A stretch of DNA of 64,000 bases from Bradyrhizobium diazoefficiens (GCF_018131185.1 NZ_JAFCJE010000001.1:186001-250000), one strand, 5' to 3'; positions 9,387 to 18,350 are shown, counted from the stretch's first letter. Program-made: numbers and translations. Notes: generated by a model from the letters alone, not told the origin.

Positions 9387-9650
9387 TCAGTAGCAGGTAC
9401 GAACGCGGCCGACGTACTGGCCGAAGGCGTTGTACTGGGCGACCCAGCCGCAGCGGTGATAACCGTGATAATAGGGGTCGTTCGTGGCGGCGATCGCGGA
9501 GCCGACGACGGCGGCGGTGGCGATGCCGGCACCGACACCAAAGACCCAACCGGGCTGCTTGGCTTCGGCCGAGGACGTGGTGGACGCGATGCTGCCGGTC
9601 ACGGCGAGGGCAGCGAGAGCGATAGCGGCAATCTTGGTCTTGATCGACAT
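9387..9650 (-). CDS. Small secreted glycine/alanine-rich protein
   Basis: An 87-residue protein with a clear signal peptide (MSIKTKIAAIALAALAVTG, cleavage likely after SSAEA). The mature part has a short hydrophobic glycine-alanine stretch (WVFGVGAGIATAAVVGSAIA) followed by a tyrosine- and histidine-rich tail with two cysteines (CGW and the final RTCY). I chose the ATG at 9650 because GGAG lies seven bases upstream; the frame is open further back but lacks a good start. Similar small secreted proteins are common in Bradyrhizobium and of unknown function. Confidence 0.75.
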   Translation of the reverse strand: MSIKTKIAAIALAALAVTGSIASTTSSAEAKQPGWVFGVGAGIATAAVVGSAIAATNDPYYHGYHRCGWVAQYNAFGQYVGRVRTCY

Positions 9651-9790
9651 GTGAAACTCCATCCGGGGTTGAGGCGGTCCGTTGTGGCCCGCGTGACCAG
9701 TTTGACGGAGGCTGCTCGCGTCCGGTTCGAACGCGGCAAATCCGCTCCCGGAAAGAAGAACTTTCCCGAGCAATTCCAGGCGGATATGAG

Positions 9791-10597
9791 TTAGCCGAGC
9801 GGGCCCTTGACGAGCCTGTTCACGTCGAAGTTATCGACTTCGGTGAGGAGCTCGCAGAAGGCGCTCGCACCCTGATCGATCAACCGCTCGCCCTTTTCCG
9901 CGACGGCAAGCGTCGCGTTGCCGATCGCGCCGCTGGCGTTCAGATCCTGCGCCTGCCAGGCGAACGGTGCAGGCCGCTGCGTCGACAGCCAGCGATACTG
10001 CCTTTCCATCGCGATGCTGCTCGCGGGAAAATCCGCGATGGCATCTTTGCGCACCTGATCGGGATAGCGCGCCAGCATGATCGAGGTCTCGATGGCGCCG
10101 CCATGAATGCCGTGCCGCACTTCGTCGGCCGGGAACAATTTGTCGGCGCCCGACAGCCGCGACCAGGACGTCGTCACGACGAACAGTTTTTGATGCGCGC
10201 GCAAATCCTGCGCGATCAACATCATTGCCGCGCTGTTGCCGCCATGGCTGGTGATGATGACGAGCTTCTTCACGCCGCGTCGCGCGACATCCTCGCCGAT
10301 ATCAGTCCATCGCTTCAGCGCGACGTCGGTCGGCAACGTCTGCGTGCCGGGATAATCGATATGCTCGGTGGAAATCCCGACCGGCTCAACGGGAAGGAAC
10401 GTCGCTGGAATGCTCTCGGGCAACAGCTCACGCACCCGCGCCAGATACGCATCCGCGATCAGCACGTCGGTTGTGACAGGCAGATGCGGGCCGTGCTGCT
10501 CGGTCGCCGCCAGCGGCAGCACCGCGATCCAGCGGGACATCTCCGCAGGGGGCGCATCGGCCCAGCGAATGTCGGTCCAGTCGCGGGATGGCGTCAT
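9791..10597 (-). CDS. Creatininase family protein (amidohydrolase)
   Basis: A 268-residue cytoplasmic hydrolase of the creatininase superfamily. The metal-binding residues are present: E and H in ATEQHGPHLP, D in TDVLIAD, H in ITSHGGN, and E in GIHGGAIETS. Family members hydrolyse cyclic amides such as creatinine or formamide intermediates (MftE, FAPy deformylase), so the substrate is open. ATG 10597 is preceded by AAAGAAACC; a GTG at 10624 would add nine residues. It is transcribed away from an ABC importer and dehydrogenase operon across a 154-bp shared upstream region, which suggests that it acts on a compound brought in by that importer. Confidence 0.85.
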   Translation of the reverse strand: MTPSRDWTDIRWADAPPAEMSRWIAVLPLAATEQHGPHLPVTTDVLIADAYLARVRELLPESIPATFLPVEPVGISTEHIDYPGTQTLPTDVALKRWTDIGEDVARRGVKKLVIITSHGGNSAAMMLIAQDLRAHQKLFVVTTSWSRLSGADKLFPADEVRHGIHGGAIETSIMLARYPDQVRKDAIADFPASSIAMERQYRWLSTQRPAPFAWQAQDLNASGAIGNATLAVAEKGERLIDQGASAFCELLTEVDNFDVNRLVKGPLG

Positions 10598-10751
10598 CAA
10601 GGTTTCTTTGCCCGAATTTGTCACGTAATTTGGGTTATGAGGGGATGCGGACCCGCTGGGTTCGCGTCCCCGTGAATGTCATGCGGTTTTATCGCGTTGT
10701 GTTCTCATGAGCCAGACGCGATTGGCCGGAAGCGGTCGACGGAGTGCCATT

Positions 10752-11774
10752 ATGACCCCCTTTCATCTGCGGCGAGTGCTCACGGCGGGCCTGATGGCCG
10801 CTTTCGTCTGCGGCGTCCCGGCGCGTGCCGAGACGCTGGACAAGGTCACCTTCGGCACCAACTGGGTCGCCGAGGCCGAGCATGGCGGCTTCTTCCAGGC
10901 GGTCGCTGACGGCACCTACAAGAAATACGGGCTCGACGTCACCATCATCCCGGGCGGTCCCAACGAGAACAACCGGATGCTCCTGATCGCCGGCAAGATC
11001 GATTTCTTCATGGCCGCGAACACGCTGATGTCGTTCGACGCGGTCGCCAACAACGTCCCCGTCATCACCATCGCCGCGATCTTCCAGAAGGACCCGCAGG
11101 TGATGCTGACGCAGCCCGACGTCAAGGTCGGCAAGATCGAGGACCTCAAGCCGCTGACGCTGTTCGTCTCCAAGGAAGGCATGACCAGCTACTTCCAATG
11201 GCTGAAATCCGAATATGGCTTCAGCGAGAAGAACGTCCGTCCCTATAATTTCAATCCGCAGCCCTTCATCGCCAATCCCAAGAGCGCGATGCAGGGCTAC
11301 GTCACCTCCGAGCCCTTCGCGGTGGAGAAGGCCGCCGGCTTCAAGCCGAACGTGCTGCTGCTCGCCGATTACGGTTTCAACACCTATTCGACCCTGGTCG
11401 AGACCCGCCGCGACATCGTCGAGAAGAAGCCCGATCTGGTCCAGCGCTTCGTCGATGCCTCCATGATCGGCTGGTACAACTACATCTACCGCGACAATTC
11501 CGCCGGCAACGCCCTGATCAAGAAGCTCAATCCGGAGATGACCGACGATCTGCTCGCCTATTCCGTCACCAAGATGAAGGAACACGGCATCGTCGATTCC
11601 GGTGACAGCTTGAAGAACGGCATCGGCGCGATGAGCGACGAGCGCTACACATCCTTCTTCAACAAGATGGTCAAGGCCGGCGTCGTGAAGGCGGATCTCG
11701 ACTTCCGCAAATCCTACACACTGCGCTTCGTCAACAAGGGCGTCGGCGTCGAGCTGCGCCCGAGCAAGCCGTAG
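10752..11774 (+). CDS. ABC transporter substrate-binding protein (NMT1/SsuA-like)
   Basis: A 340-residue periplasmic binding protein. The signal peptide (VLTAGLMAAFVCGVPARA) ends near residue 25, and the mature part begins ETLDKVTFGTNWVAEAEHGGFFQA, the classic start of the NMT1/ThiY/SsuA family that binds pyrimidines, sulfonates or aromatic acids. ATG 10752 has GGAG seven bases upstream. It is the first gene of an importer operon with the ATPase and permease that follow. The ligand cannot be read from the sequence. Confidence 0.9.
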   Translation: MTPFHLRRVLTAGLMAAFVCGVPARAETLDKVTFGTNWVAEAEHGGFFQAVADGTYKKYGLDVTIIPGGPNENNRMLLIAGKIDFFMAANTLMSFDAVANNVPVITIAAIFQKDPQVMLTQPDVKVGKIEDLKPLTLFVSKEGMTSYFQWLKSEYGFSEKNVRPYNFNPQPFIANPKSAMQGYVTSEPFAVEKAAGFKPNVLLLADYGFNTYSTLVETRRDIVEKKPDLVQRFVDASMIGWYNYIYRDNSAGNALIKKLNPEMTDDLLAYSVTKMKEHGIVDSGDSLKNGIGAMSDERYTSFFNKMVKAGVVKADLDFRKSYTLRFVNKGVGVELRPSKP

Positions 11775-11872
11775 CCGATGCTGAGACCGGACCAGGGTGG
11801 GGCGGCATCGCTCACCTCTCCCCATTGGGGCGAGGTGGTCGACCCGCGGCGCCGAACGGCAGCTTGCGATCA

Positions 11873-12688
11873 ATGGTAGAGCGCTCGACGTCGTCCGCCG
11901 TCGAGGCCAGCCTGACGGCGCTCGCCGTCAGCCTGCGCGGCGTGACGAAGACCTATGACAATGGCGTCATGGCGCTCGGCCCGTTCGACCTCGCTGTGCG
12001 CAAGGGCGAGTTCATCTCGCTGCTGGGGCCGTCCGGTTGCGGCAAGTCGACGGTGCTCCGCATCGTCGCAGAGCTCAGTACGCCGTCTTCCGGAATCGTG
12101 CGGGTGGCGCGCCGCGAGGGCGTCCCGCAGCCGGGTCATGGCATCGGCTTCGTGTTTCAGGAGCCGACACTGATGCCCTGGACCAGCGTGCGCGAGAACG
12201 TGCGGCTGCCGTTGCGGCTTGGGCGCGTTCCAAAGGCGGAGGCGTGCGCGCGTGCCGACGCGGCGCTCGCCAGCGTCGGGCTCGCCGATTTCGCCGACGC
12301 GTTTCCGCGCGAGCTCTCCGGCGGCATGAAGATGCGGGTGTCGCTGGCGCGCGCACTCGTCACCGACCCTGATATCCTCCTGATGGACGAGCCGTTCGCC
12401 GCGCTCGACGAGATCACGCGCTTCCGTCTCAACAACGATCTGCTCGCGCTGTGGCGCCGCCTTGGCAAGACCGTCATCTTCGTCACCCATTCGGTGTTCG
12501 AATCCGTCTATCTGTCGCAGCGTGTGGTGGTGATGACGGCGCGGCCAGGCCGCATCCAGGCCGATATCCGCATTGAAACGGTCGAGCCGCGCGGCGAGGC
12601 GTTTCGCACCTCAGCCGCCTATTCCGATTATTGCCGGAAAGTATCGGCCGCGCTTGCGCCGTCCTATGCGGAGCAGTCGACGCTATGA
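11873..12688 (+). CDS. ABC transporter ATP-binding protein (nitrate/sulfonate/taurine type)
   Basis: A 271-residue ATPase with Walker A GPSGCGKST near residue 55, the signature LSGGMKMRVSLARAL, Walker B ILLMDEPFAALDE and the switch histidine in FVTHSVFES. It belongs to the SsuB/TauB class and would energise import through the permease that follows. The upstream gap of about 100 bp from the binding-protein gene contains CACCTCTCCCCATTGGGGCG, a small palindrome. Its stop codon overlaps the permease start (ATGA), so the two are translationally coupled. A TTG at 11825 could extend the protein by 16 residues, but that segment looks non-coding. Confidence 0.93.
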   Translation: MVERSTSSAVEASLTALAVSLRGVTKTYDNGVMALGPFDLAVRKGEFISLLGPSGCGKSTVLRIVAELSTPSSGIVRVARREGVPQPGHGIGFVFQEPTLMPWTSVRENVRLPLRLGRVPKAEACARADAALASVGLADFADAFPRELSGGMKMRVSLARALVTDPDILLMDEPFAALDEITRFRLNNDLLALWRRLGKTVIFVTHSVFESVYLSQRVVVMTARPGRIQADIRIETVEPRGEAFRTSAAYSDYCRKVSAALAPSYAEQSTL

Positions 12689-13503
12689 ACGCGCAAGCGA
12701 CCGTCACCGCGAAACCGCGAGCTGCGCGACGCGCGCTGCGCTTCGTGCTTCCCGTCATCGTGTTCGCCGTCGGCCTCCTCGCCTGGGAACTGCTGGTCCG
12801 CATCAGAGAGATCCCGCCCTACGTGCTGCCGGCGCCCTCAATCATCATCCTGACGCTGATCAAGGACTGGGCGGTGCTGTCACAATCGCTCGCGACCACG
12901 CTTTTGACCACGCTCGAAGGCTTTGCGGCCGCCAGCATCGGAGGCATCGCGCTGGCGCTGCTGTTCAACCAGTCGAAATGGGTCGAGTATTCGCTATTTC
13001 CCTATGCAGTCGTCCTGCAGGTGACGCCGGTGATCGCGATCGCGCCGCTGCTCCTGATCTACCTGGAACAGCAGACCGCGGTCGTGGTCTGTGCCTTCAT
13101 CGTCGCCTTCTTCCCGGTGCTGTCCAACACCACGCTCGGGCTCAATTCGGTCGATCGCAACCTCGCCGGCCTGTTCCAGCTCTATGGCGCCTCGCCACGG
13201 CAAACGCTGCGTTTCCTCAAGCTCCCCGCGGCACTGCCCCACATTCTCGGCGGCTTGCGCATTGCCGGCGGCTTGTCGCTGATCGGTGCGGTCGTGGCGG
13301 AGATCGCGGCGGGAACAGCCGGTGCCGGCTCCGGGCTCGCCTACCGGATCGCTGAATCGGGCTATCGATTGAACATACCCCGCATGTTCGCAGCGCTGCT
13401 GCTGTTGTCGCTGGCCGGGATTGTCATCTATGGGGTGCTGGCGCTAGTTTCGCACCTCGTTTTACGGCGCTGGCATGAGAGCGCGCTTGGAAAGGAAAAC
13501 TGA
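12685..13503 (+). CDS. ABC transporter permease (SsuC/TauC type)
   Basis: A 272-residue inner-membrane permease with about six hydrophobic segments. The EAA-like cytoplasmic loop is visible (LFQLYGASPRQTLRFLKLPAALPHILGGL). The N-terminus (ALRFVLPVIVFAVGLLAWELLV) is typical of the BPD_transp_1 family that works with NMT1-type binding proteins. It starts inside the stop codon of the ATPase gene and its own TGA overlaps the next ATG by one base. The importer and dehydrogenase are therefore made from one transcript. Confidence 0.93.
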   Translation: MNAQATVTAKPRAARRALRFVLPVIVFAVGLLAWELLVRIREIPPYVLPAPSIIILTLIKDWAVLSQSLATTLLTTLEGFAAASIGGIALALLFNQSKWVEYSLFPYAVVLQVTPVIAIAPLLLIYLEQQTAVVVCAFIVAFFPVLSNTTLGLNSVDRNLAGLFQLYGASPRQTLRFLKLPAALPHILGGLRIAGGLSLIGAVVAEIAAGTAGAGSGLAYRIAESGYRLNIPRMFAALLLLSLAGIVIYGVLALVSHLVLRRWHESALGKEN

Positions 13504-14492
13504 TGGCTGCCGGTTCGATTTCGTCCGAAAAGATCGACCTCCTGATCTATGGGCCGGTGCGGCCGATCCTCGAGAACGGGTTTTCCGACCATTTCGTCGT
13601 GCACAAGGCCGAGACGCGCGGTGACCTCGAGCGGCTGACGCCGGCGATCCGCGAAAGAATCCGCGGCGTCGCAGTGACCTATCACACCGTGCGCGCCGAC
13701 AAGGAGTCGCTGTCGCAGCTGCCCAAGATCGAGATGGTGGCGAGCTTCGGCGTCGGCTACGACCACGTCGACGCCAGATATGCGGCCGAGCACAACATCA
13801 TCGTCACCAACACGCCCGACGTGCTGACCGAGGAGGTCGCCGACGTCGCGATGGGCCTTCTGATCTCCACGTTGCGCGAGTTCATCAAGGCCGACCGCTA
13901 CGTCCGCTCCGGGCTGTGGCAGACGCAGAACTATCCGCTCAGCGTCGGTTCGCTGCGCGATCGCAAGGTCGGCATCGTCGGCATGGGCCGCATCGGCCAG
14001 GCCATCGCGCGCCGGTTAGATGCCTCGCTGGTGCCGGTGGTCTATCACTCGCGCAACCCATCCAAGGACGTCTCCTACAAGCACTATCCTGATCTGATCG
14101 AGATGGCGAAGGCGGTGGATACGCTGATGGTGATCGTGCCCGGCGGCGCGGCTACCAACAAGATGATCAACGCCGAGGTGCTGAAGGCGCTCGGCCCGCG
14201 CGGCGTGCTGATCAACGTCGCGCGCGGTTCGGTGGTCGACGAGCCGGCGCTGGTCCAGGCGCTGAAATCGGGCACCATCCTGGCCGCCGGCCTCGACGTG
14301 TTCGCGGCCGAGCCGAACGTGCCGGACGAGCTCAAGACCATGCAGAACGTCGTGCTGCTGCCGCATATCGGCTCGGCCTCGGTGGTGACGCGCAACGCCA
14401 TGGACCAGCTCGTGGTCGACAACCTCAAGTCATGGTTCTCAGGCAAGGCGCCGTTGACGCCGGTTGCCGAAACGCCATTCAAGGGGCGCTGA
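13503..14492 (+). CDS. D-2-hydroxyacid dehydrogenase (NAD(P)-dependent)
   Basis: A 329-residue oxidoreductase reducing 2-oxoacids such as glyoxylate or hydroxypyruvate, or oxidising the D-2-hydroxyacid. The Rossmann motif GMGRIG lies near residue 162. The catalytic arginine is in ARGSVVDE, the glutamate follows in the AAEPNVPDE region, and the histidine is in LLPHIGSAS, so the R-E-H triad is complete. It starts on the last base of the permease stop codon. Coupling to an importer suggests that it works on the imported compound or a breakdown product. The closest group by eye is GhrB/hydroxypyruvate reductase-like. Confidence 0.9.
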   Translation: MAAGSISSEKIDLLIYGPVRPILENGFSDHFVVHKAETRGDLERLTPAIRERIRGVAVTYHTVRADKESLSQLPKIEMVASFGVGYDHVDARYAAEHNIIVTNTPDVLTEEVADVAMGLLISTLREFIKADRYVRSGLWQTQNYPLSVGSLRDRKVGIVGMGRIGQAIARRLDASLVPVVYHSRNPSKDVSYKHYPDLIEMAKAVDTLMVIVPGGAATNKMINAEVLKALGPRGVLINVARGSVVDEPALVQALKSGTILAAGLDVFAAEPNVPDELKTMQNVVLLPHIGSASVVTRNAMDQLVVDNLKSWFSGKAPLTPVAETPFKGR

Positions 14493-15184
14493 TGACAGCT
14501 CTTCGGGTCGTTGCATTCGCCGTCGCGGCCTGCTTGGCCGCGATCGGCCATGTGCATGCGCAGGATGCGGCGGCCCTGAAGAAATCGATGCCCGGGCAAT
14601 GGGAGCTCTCGACCACCGAGCGCAGCAAGACCTGCGTCGTCACCCTCAAGGGCGATGCCGCGGGGCAGGGCTTCAAGCTGGAGCTCGAGCCGGCCTGCAA
14701 GACCGCGCTGCCCTTCACCAAGGACATCGCCTCCTGGAACGTCAGGGGGCTCGACATCGTCCGCTTGCAGGACGCCACCGGTGAGGCCGTGATCGACTTC
14801 ACCGAGGTCGAGGCCGGCATCTTCGAAGGCTTGCGCCAGGGCGAGGGCGTTTACATCCTGCAAGACCTCGCCGCCGCGCGTGCCATGGCCAAGTCGATGG
14901 ACCAGATGATCGGTGATTGGTCGATGGTGCGGGGCAACGGCCAGCCACTGTGCGGGCTGACGCTGACCAACACCGAGGCGGGGCCGGACAATTTCCAGGT
15001 CTTCCTCAAGCCGAGATGCGACGCGGCCATCGCGCAGTTCAATCCGACGCAATGGCGGCTCGAGCGCGGCCAGATCATCCTGATGTCGAAATCGGGCGAC
15101 GCCTGGCAGTTCGAGGCCGACGACAATGCGCAGTGGCGGCGCGTCCCCGACACCGCCGATTCCCTGATCTTGCTGCGGCAATAG
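14492..15184 (+). CDS. Secreted protein with two Inh/AprI-like protease-inhibitor domains
   Basis: A 230-residue protein with a signal peptide (LRVVAFAVAACLAAIGHVHA). The mature part holds two similar halves of about 100 residues. The first runs from GQWELSTTERSKTC to FEGLRQ and the second from GDWSMVRGNGQPLC to the C-terminus. Each has a cysteine pair in the same places (TC then ACKT; LC then RCDA), as in the disulfide of Inh-type inhibitors of serralysin metalloproteases and Brucella Omp19. It overlaps the dehydrogenase stop codon by one base. Inhibitor activity is inferred from fold family only, and no serralysin gene is in the window. Confidence 0.75.
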   Translation: MTALRVVAFAVAACLAAIGHVHAQDAAALKKSMPGQWELSTTERSKTCVVTLKGDAAGQGFKLELEPACKTALPFTKDIASWNVRGLDIVRLQDATGEAVIDFTEVEAGIFEGLRQGEGVYILQDLAAARAMAKSMDQMIGDWSMVRGNGQPLCGLTLTNTEAGPDNFQVFLKPRCDAAIAQFNPTQWRLERGQIILMSKSGDAWQFEADDNAQWRRVPDTADSLILLRQ

Positions 15185-15226
15185 GCGGTCCAGCATTCCG
15201 CGCCGCCGCATGATGCTACGCGAAAC

Positions 15227-15252
15227 GGAACCCGCAGCCCGGGCATCTCGTT
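15227..15252 (+). promoter_or_regulatory. Predicted EcfG-type general stress response promoter
   Basis: GGAAC at 15227-15231 and CGTT at 15249-15252 are separated by exactly 17 bases. This matches the consensus known for EcfG sigma factors of alphaproteobacteria (GGAAC, 16-17 bases, CGTT). It lies 34 bases upstream of the ATG at 15286, leaving room for a short leader with the GGGAGATC ribosome binding site. It would place that gene in the PhyR-EcfG regulon. Confidence 0.65.
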
Positions 15253-15285
15253 GACGGAAGAGGTGGTTCCGTTGGGAGATCCGGC

Positions 15286-15660
15286 ATGGCCAAGCGCATC
15301 CTCGCCATCGGCATCGAACCCGGCAATGCGGATTATTCCGCATTCCCGCAACTCACGCCCGAACATGTCCGCAGCTACATCGAGGCGCAGCTGTTGCGCT
15401 TGCGCGGCCTCGGTTTCGAGGTCACGAGCTGCCTGATCGATCTCGATGCGGCCGCCGAGGCCGCCGTGACGGCGGCGCTGCGCGATGAGCGATTCGACTG
15501 CATCGTGATCGGTGCGGGCCTGCGCGAGCCGAAGGAGCGATTGCTGCTGTTCGAGAAGGTGCTCAACCTCGTCCACCGCCTGGCACCCGAGGCCGCGATA
15601 TGCTTCAACACCACGCCGGCCGACACCTCCGAGGCGGTGCTGCGCTGGGTCAAACCTTGA
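15286..15660 (+). CDS. Conserved hypothetical protein, predicted stress-regulated
   Basis: A 124-residue cytoplasmic protein with no signal peptide or membrane segment. The pattern of short beta strands and helices (ILAIGIEPGNADY, FEVTSCLIDLD, FDCIVIGAGLREPKER, AAICFNTTPADT) suggests a small alpha/beta Rossmann-like or response-regulator-like fold, but no catalytic motif is recognised. ATG 15286 follows GGGAGATCC at good spacing. The EcfG-type promoter directly upstream suggests expression under general stress. Confidence 0.75.
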   Translation: MAKRILAIGIEPGNADYSAFPQLTPEHVRSYIEAQLLRLRGLGFEVTSCLIDLDAAAEAAVTAALRDERFDCIVIGAGLREPKERLLLFEKVLNLVHRLAPEAAICFNTTPADTSEAVLRWVKP

Positions 15661-15843
15661 GCTGACGGCACTCGCTTGTCGCGACACTGCGCGTGCCAAT
15701 TTGTCGACGCAATCAACCGTTGATGCGCCCGGCTTGTAGCCCCGCCGCCGAATTCGCCGATCGTCTCGAGTTCTGCCAGATTTGAACTTTTCTTACGCTC
15801 TGGTGACCAAGATACAATGGTCAGACCGGATCGGGCTGTTGAT

Positions 15844-16545
15844 ATGAGATTCGTCGCCCTTGCGTTCGCCTGCCTTCTCGCTTTCGCGATGCCCGCCAAC
15901 GCGAACGACACCCGCACCTTCAATGCGATGGTGGCCTTGGCCAATCGCGGAGATGCCGAGGCGCAATATCATGTCGGCATGATGCACAATAACGGCATCG
16001 GCACGCAGCAGGACCGCAGCCAGGCCTTCGAATGGTTTCAGAAATCGGCCGCGGCCGACCACCCGCTCGGCGCCTACAAGCTCGGTTGCTACTATGACGG
16101 CCAGGGCGCGGGCGTCGTCGCAACCGACTCGGATCAAGCGCTGAAATACAAGCTCGTTTCCGCCAAGGCCGGCTATGCCCGGGCCCAGCACGATGTCGCG
16201 CTCATCTATGACCGACAAGGCAATTCGGAAGAAGCGCTGAAATGGTGGAAGATGGCTGGCGATCAGGGGCTTCCCGAAGCCCTCTTCAGCCTGGCCCGTG
16301 CCTATTCAGCGGGAAAGGGAACGCCGAGGGATCTGTCCCTGTCGTACGCCTATTTCAAGCTCTCGAAGGTGGCGCCGCCCAAGAACGTGAATGAGATGGC
16401 TTCCACGTTGGCCAAGCCGGAGCTTGAGAAGGCCGAGAAACTCGTTGCCGAATGGAAGCCGCAACCGACCGCCCTGACGCTCAAGGCATTCAGCGGATTC
16501 AGGGCCGCTGAAGAGCATTTGAAAGTCGCCAAGCAGGTGTTCTGA
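15844..16545 (+). CDS. Secreted Sel1-repeat (TPR-like) protein
   Basis: A 233-residue protein with a signal peptide (MRFVALAFACLLAFAMPANA). The mature part is built of Sel1-like repeats of about 36 residues, for example GDAEAQYHVGMMHNNGIGTQQDRSQAFEWF and similar units through residue 180, followed by a short helical tail. Such proteins scaffold protein complexes in the periplasm. An upstream in-frame ATG at 15817 would add nine residues; 15844 fits the signal peptide better, although neither has a strong ribosome binding site. It converges on radC with a 6-bp gap. Confidence 0.8.
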   Translation: MRFVALAFACLLAFAMPANANDTRTFNAMVALANRGDAEAQYHVGMMHNNGIGTQQDRSQAFEWFQKSAAADHPLGAYKLGCYYDGQGAGVVATDSDQALKYKLVSAKAGYARAQHDVALIYDRQGNSEEALKWWKMAGDQGLPEALFSLARAYSAGKGTPRDLSLSYAYFKLSKVAPPKNVNEMASTLAKPELEKAEKLVAEWKPQPTALTLKAFSGFRAAEEHLKVAKQVF

Positions 16546-16551
16546 TCTCAT

Positions 16552-17265
16552 CTAGATCAACCGCAGCCCGCGCAGGCTGGCATGCCCGCCTTTGCCGACG
16601 ATGATGTGATCATGCACTGCGATCCCCAGCGGCTTTGCAATGTCGATGATCGCTTTCGTCATCTGGATGTCGGCCTGCGACGGCGAGGGGTCGCCGCTTG
16701 GGTGATTGTGCACCAGGATCAGCGCGGTCGCGGATAATTCCAGCGCGCGCTTGATCACCTCGCGCGGATAGACCGGGGTGTGGTCGACCGTGCCGGTCTG
16801 CTGCACCTCGTCGGCAATGAGCTGGTTGCGCTTGTCGAGGAAGAGCAGGCGAAACTGCTCCTTGTCGGCGAACGCCATGCTGGTACGGCAATAGGCGATC
16901 ACCTCGTTCCAGGACGACAGCGCGTTGCGGCTGTTGACCTCGCCCTTGGCAACGCGGTGCGCCGCGGCGGCAATCAGCTTGAGCTGGTTGATCGCGGACT
17001 CGCCGATGCCGTCGACCTCGCGCAAGCGCGCCACCGGCGCATGCACGGCCTCGGCGAAGGAGCCGAAGGTCTTGATCAGCAGCTTGGCGAGCGGCTTGGT
17101 GTCGCGCCGCGGCAGCGCCGGAAACAGCGCCATCTCCAGCAGCTCGTAGTCGCTCAGTGCATCCGCCCCCGCGGTGTAGAAGCGCTCGCGCAGCCGCTCG
17201 CGATGGCCGTGATAGTGCGGCGCGTCCTCAGTCTTGCTCTTATCGTGGTTGGTCTTGGCGGGCAT
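16552..17265 (-). CDS. radC: RadC/YicR family JAB-domain protein
   Basis: A 237-residue cytoplasmic protein. The N-terminal UPF0758 helix-hairpin-helix region includes [11 protein letters not shown] and [17 protein letters not shown]. The C-terminal JAB/MPN domain carries the metal motif [14 protein letters not shown]. The family was once linked to DNA repair, but that role is disputed and the biochemical activity is unknown. ATG 17265 gives a lysine-rich start. It lies 90 bp downstream of no other gene on its strand except map, whose stop codon is at 17356, so the two could be co-transcribed. Confidence 0.92.
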   Translation of the reverse strand: MPAKTNHDKSKTEDAPHYHGHRERLRERFYTAGADALSDYELLEMALFPALPRRDTKPLAKLLIKTFGSFAEAVHAPVARLREVDGIGESAINQLKLIAAAAHRVAKGEVNSRNALSSWNEVIAYCRTSMAFADKEQFRLLFLDKRNQLIADEVQQTGTVDHTPVYPREVIKRALELSATALILVHNHPSGDPSPSQADIQMTKAIIDIAKPLGIAVHDHIIVGKGGHASLRGLRLI

Positions 17266-17355
17266 CGGGAGCCAGCATTGCCGGGGACCGGCGCTTTTGC
17301 AACCGTCAATTGCGGCGGCAATCGGCTTCAGGCGAAGCCGATGTCCCTGAGAGAC

Positions 17356-18174
17356 TCACCCGATCTGCTTCTCGCCGTGCCGCTCCGACAGCGTGAAGAT
17401 CTCGACGCCCGTGGCCGTCACGCCGACCGAGTGCTCGAACTGCGCCGACAGCGAGCGGTCGCGGGTCACCGCGGTCCAGCCGTCGGAGAGGATCTTCACA
17501 TGCGGCTTGCCGAGATTGATCATCGGCTCGATGGTGAAGAACATGCCGGGCTTGAGCTGCACGCCTTCGCCGGGCCGGCCGATATGGATGATGTTCGGCT
17601 CGTCGTGGAACATGCGGCCCAGACCATGGCCGCAGAAATCGCGCACCACGCTCATGCCCTGCGGCTCGACGAAGCTCTGGATGGCGTGACCGATATCGCC
17701 GGTGGTGGCGCCGGGCTTCACCGCGGCGATGCCGCGCATCATCGCTTCATAGGTCACCTCGATCAGCCGCTCCGCCTTGCGCGCGATCGGGCCGATCGCA
17801 TACATCCGGCTGGAATCGCCGTACCAGCCGTCGACGATGAAGGTAACGTCGATGTTGACGATGTCGCCTTCCTTCAGCGGACGGTCGCCGGGCATGCCGT
17901 GGCAGACCACGTGGTTGAGCGAGGTGCAGGTCGAATAGCGGTAGCCGCGATACATCAGCGTCGCCGGATAGGCATTGTTGCTGAAGGCGAAGTCGCGGAC
18001 GAACTGGTCGATGCGCTCGGTCGGCACGCCGGGCCCGACGATGTCGGTGAGCTCGTCCAGGCACTTGGCCACCAGCGCGCCCGCCTTGCGCATGCCGGCA
18101 AAGGCGCTCGGTCCATGCAGCTTGATCTGTCCGGTCTTGCGCAGGGAGGTATCGGTGGCTTCGACGTAGCTCAT
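17356..18174 (-). CDS. map: Type I methionine aminopeptidase
   Basis: A 272-residue cytosolic enzyme that removes the N-terminal methionine from nascent proteins. The dinuclear metal ligands are visible: D in NIDVTFIVDGWYGD (two aspartates), H in CGHGLGRMFH, E in FTIEPMINLG and E in SAQFEHSVGV. A conserved histidine occurs in NHVVCHGMPGD. I chose the ATG at 18174 (MSYVEATDTSLRKTG). The same frame stays open upstream for another 1.6 kb, but that part runs through the mscS-like gene in another frame and is not coding. The length fits the family. Confidence 0.95.
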   Translation of the reverse strand: MSYVEATDTSLRKTGQIKLHGPSAFAGMRKAGALVAKCLDELTDIVGPGVPTERIDQFVRDFAFSNNAYPATLMYRGYRYSTCTSLNHVVCHGMPGDRPLKEGDIVNIDVTFIVDGWYGDSSRMYAIGPIARKAERLIEVTYEAMMRGIAAVKPGATTGDIGHAIQSFVEPQGMSVVRDFCGHGLGRMFHDEPNIIHIGRPGEGVQLKPGMFFTIEPMINLGKPHVKILSDGWTAVTRDRSLSAQFEHSVGVTATGVEIFTLSERHGEKQIG

Positions 18175-18350
18175 GCTTGTGCGGTCTTCCGGGGCTGTCC
18201 AGATATCGGCGGAAAGGCTTGATTTCAGGCCCCAATTTAATGATTGCGGGCCTTCATGCAAGCGAAGGCAGAGCGTTTTCGAGCGAAGTGGCCGCCGGTT
18301 CGCGTGAAGAAAACGAGAACCTTGCCGGCTCTTTGCACCCGAAAGCGGGC

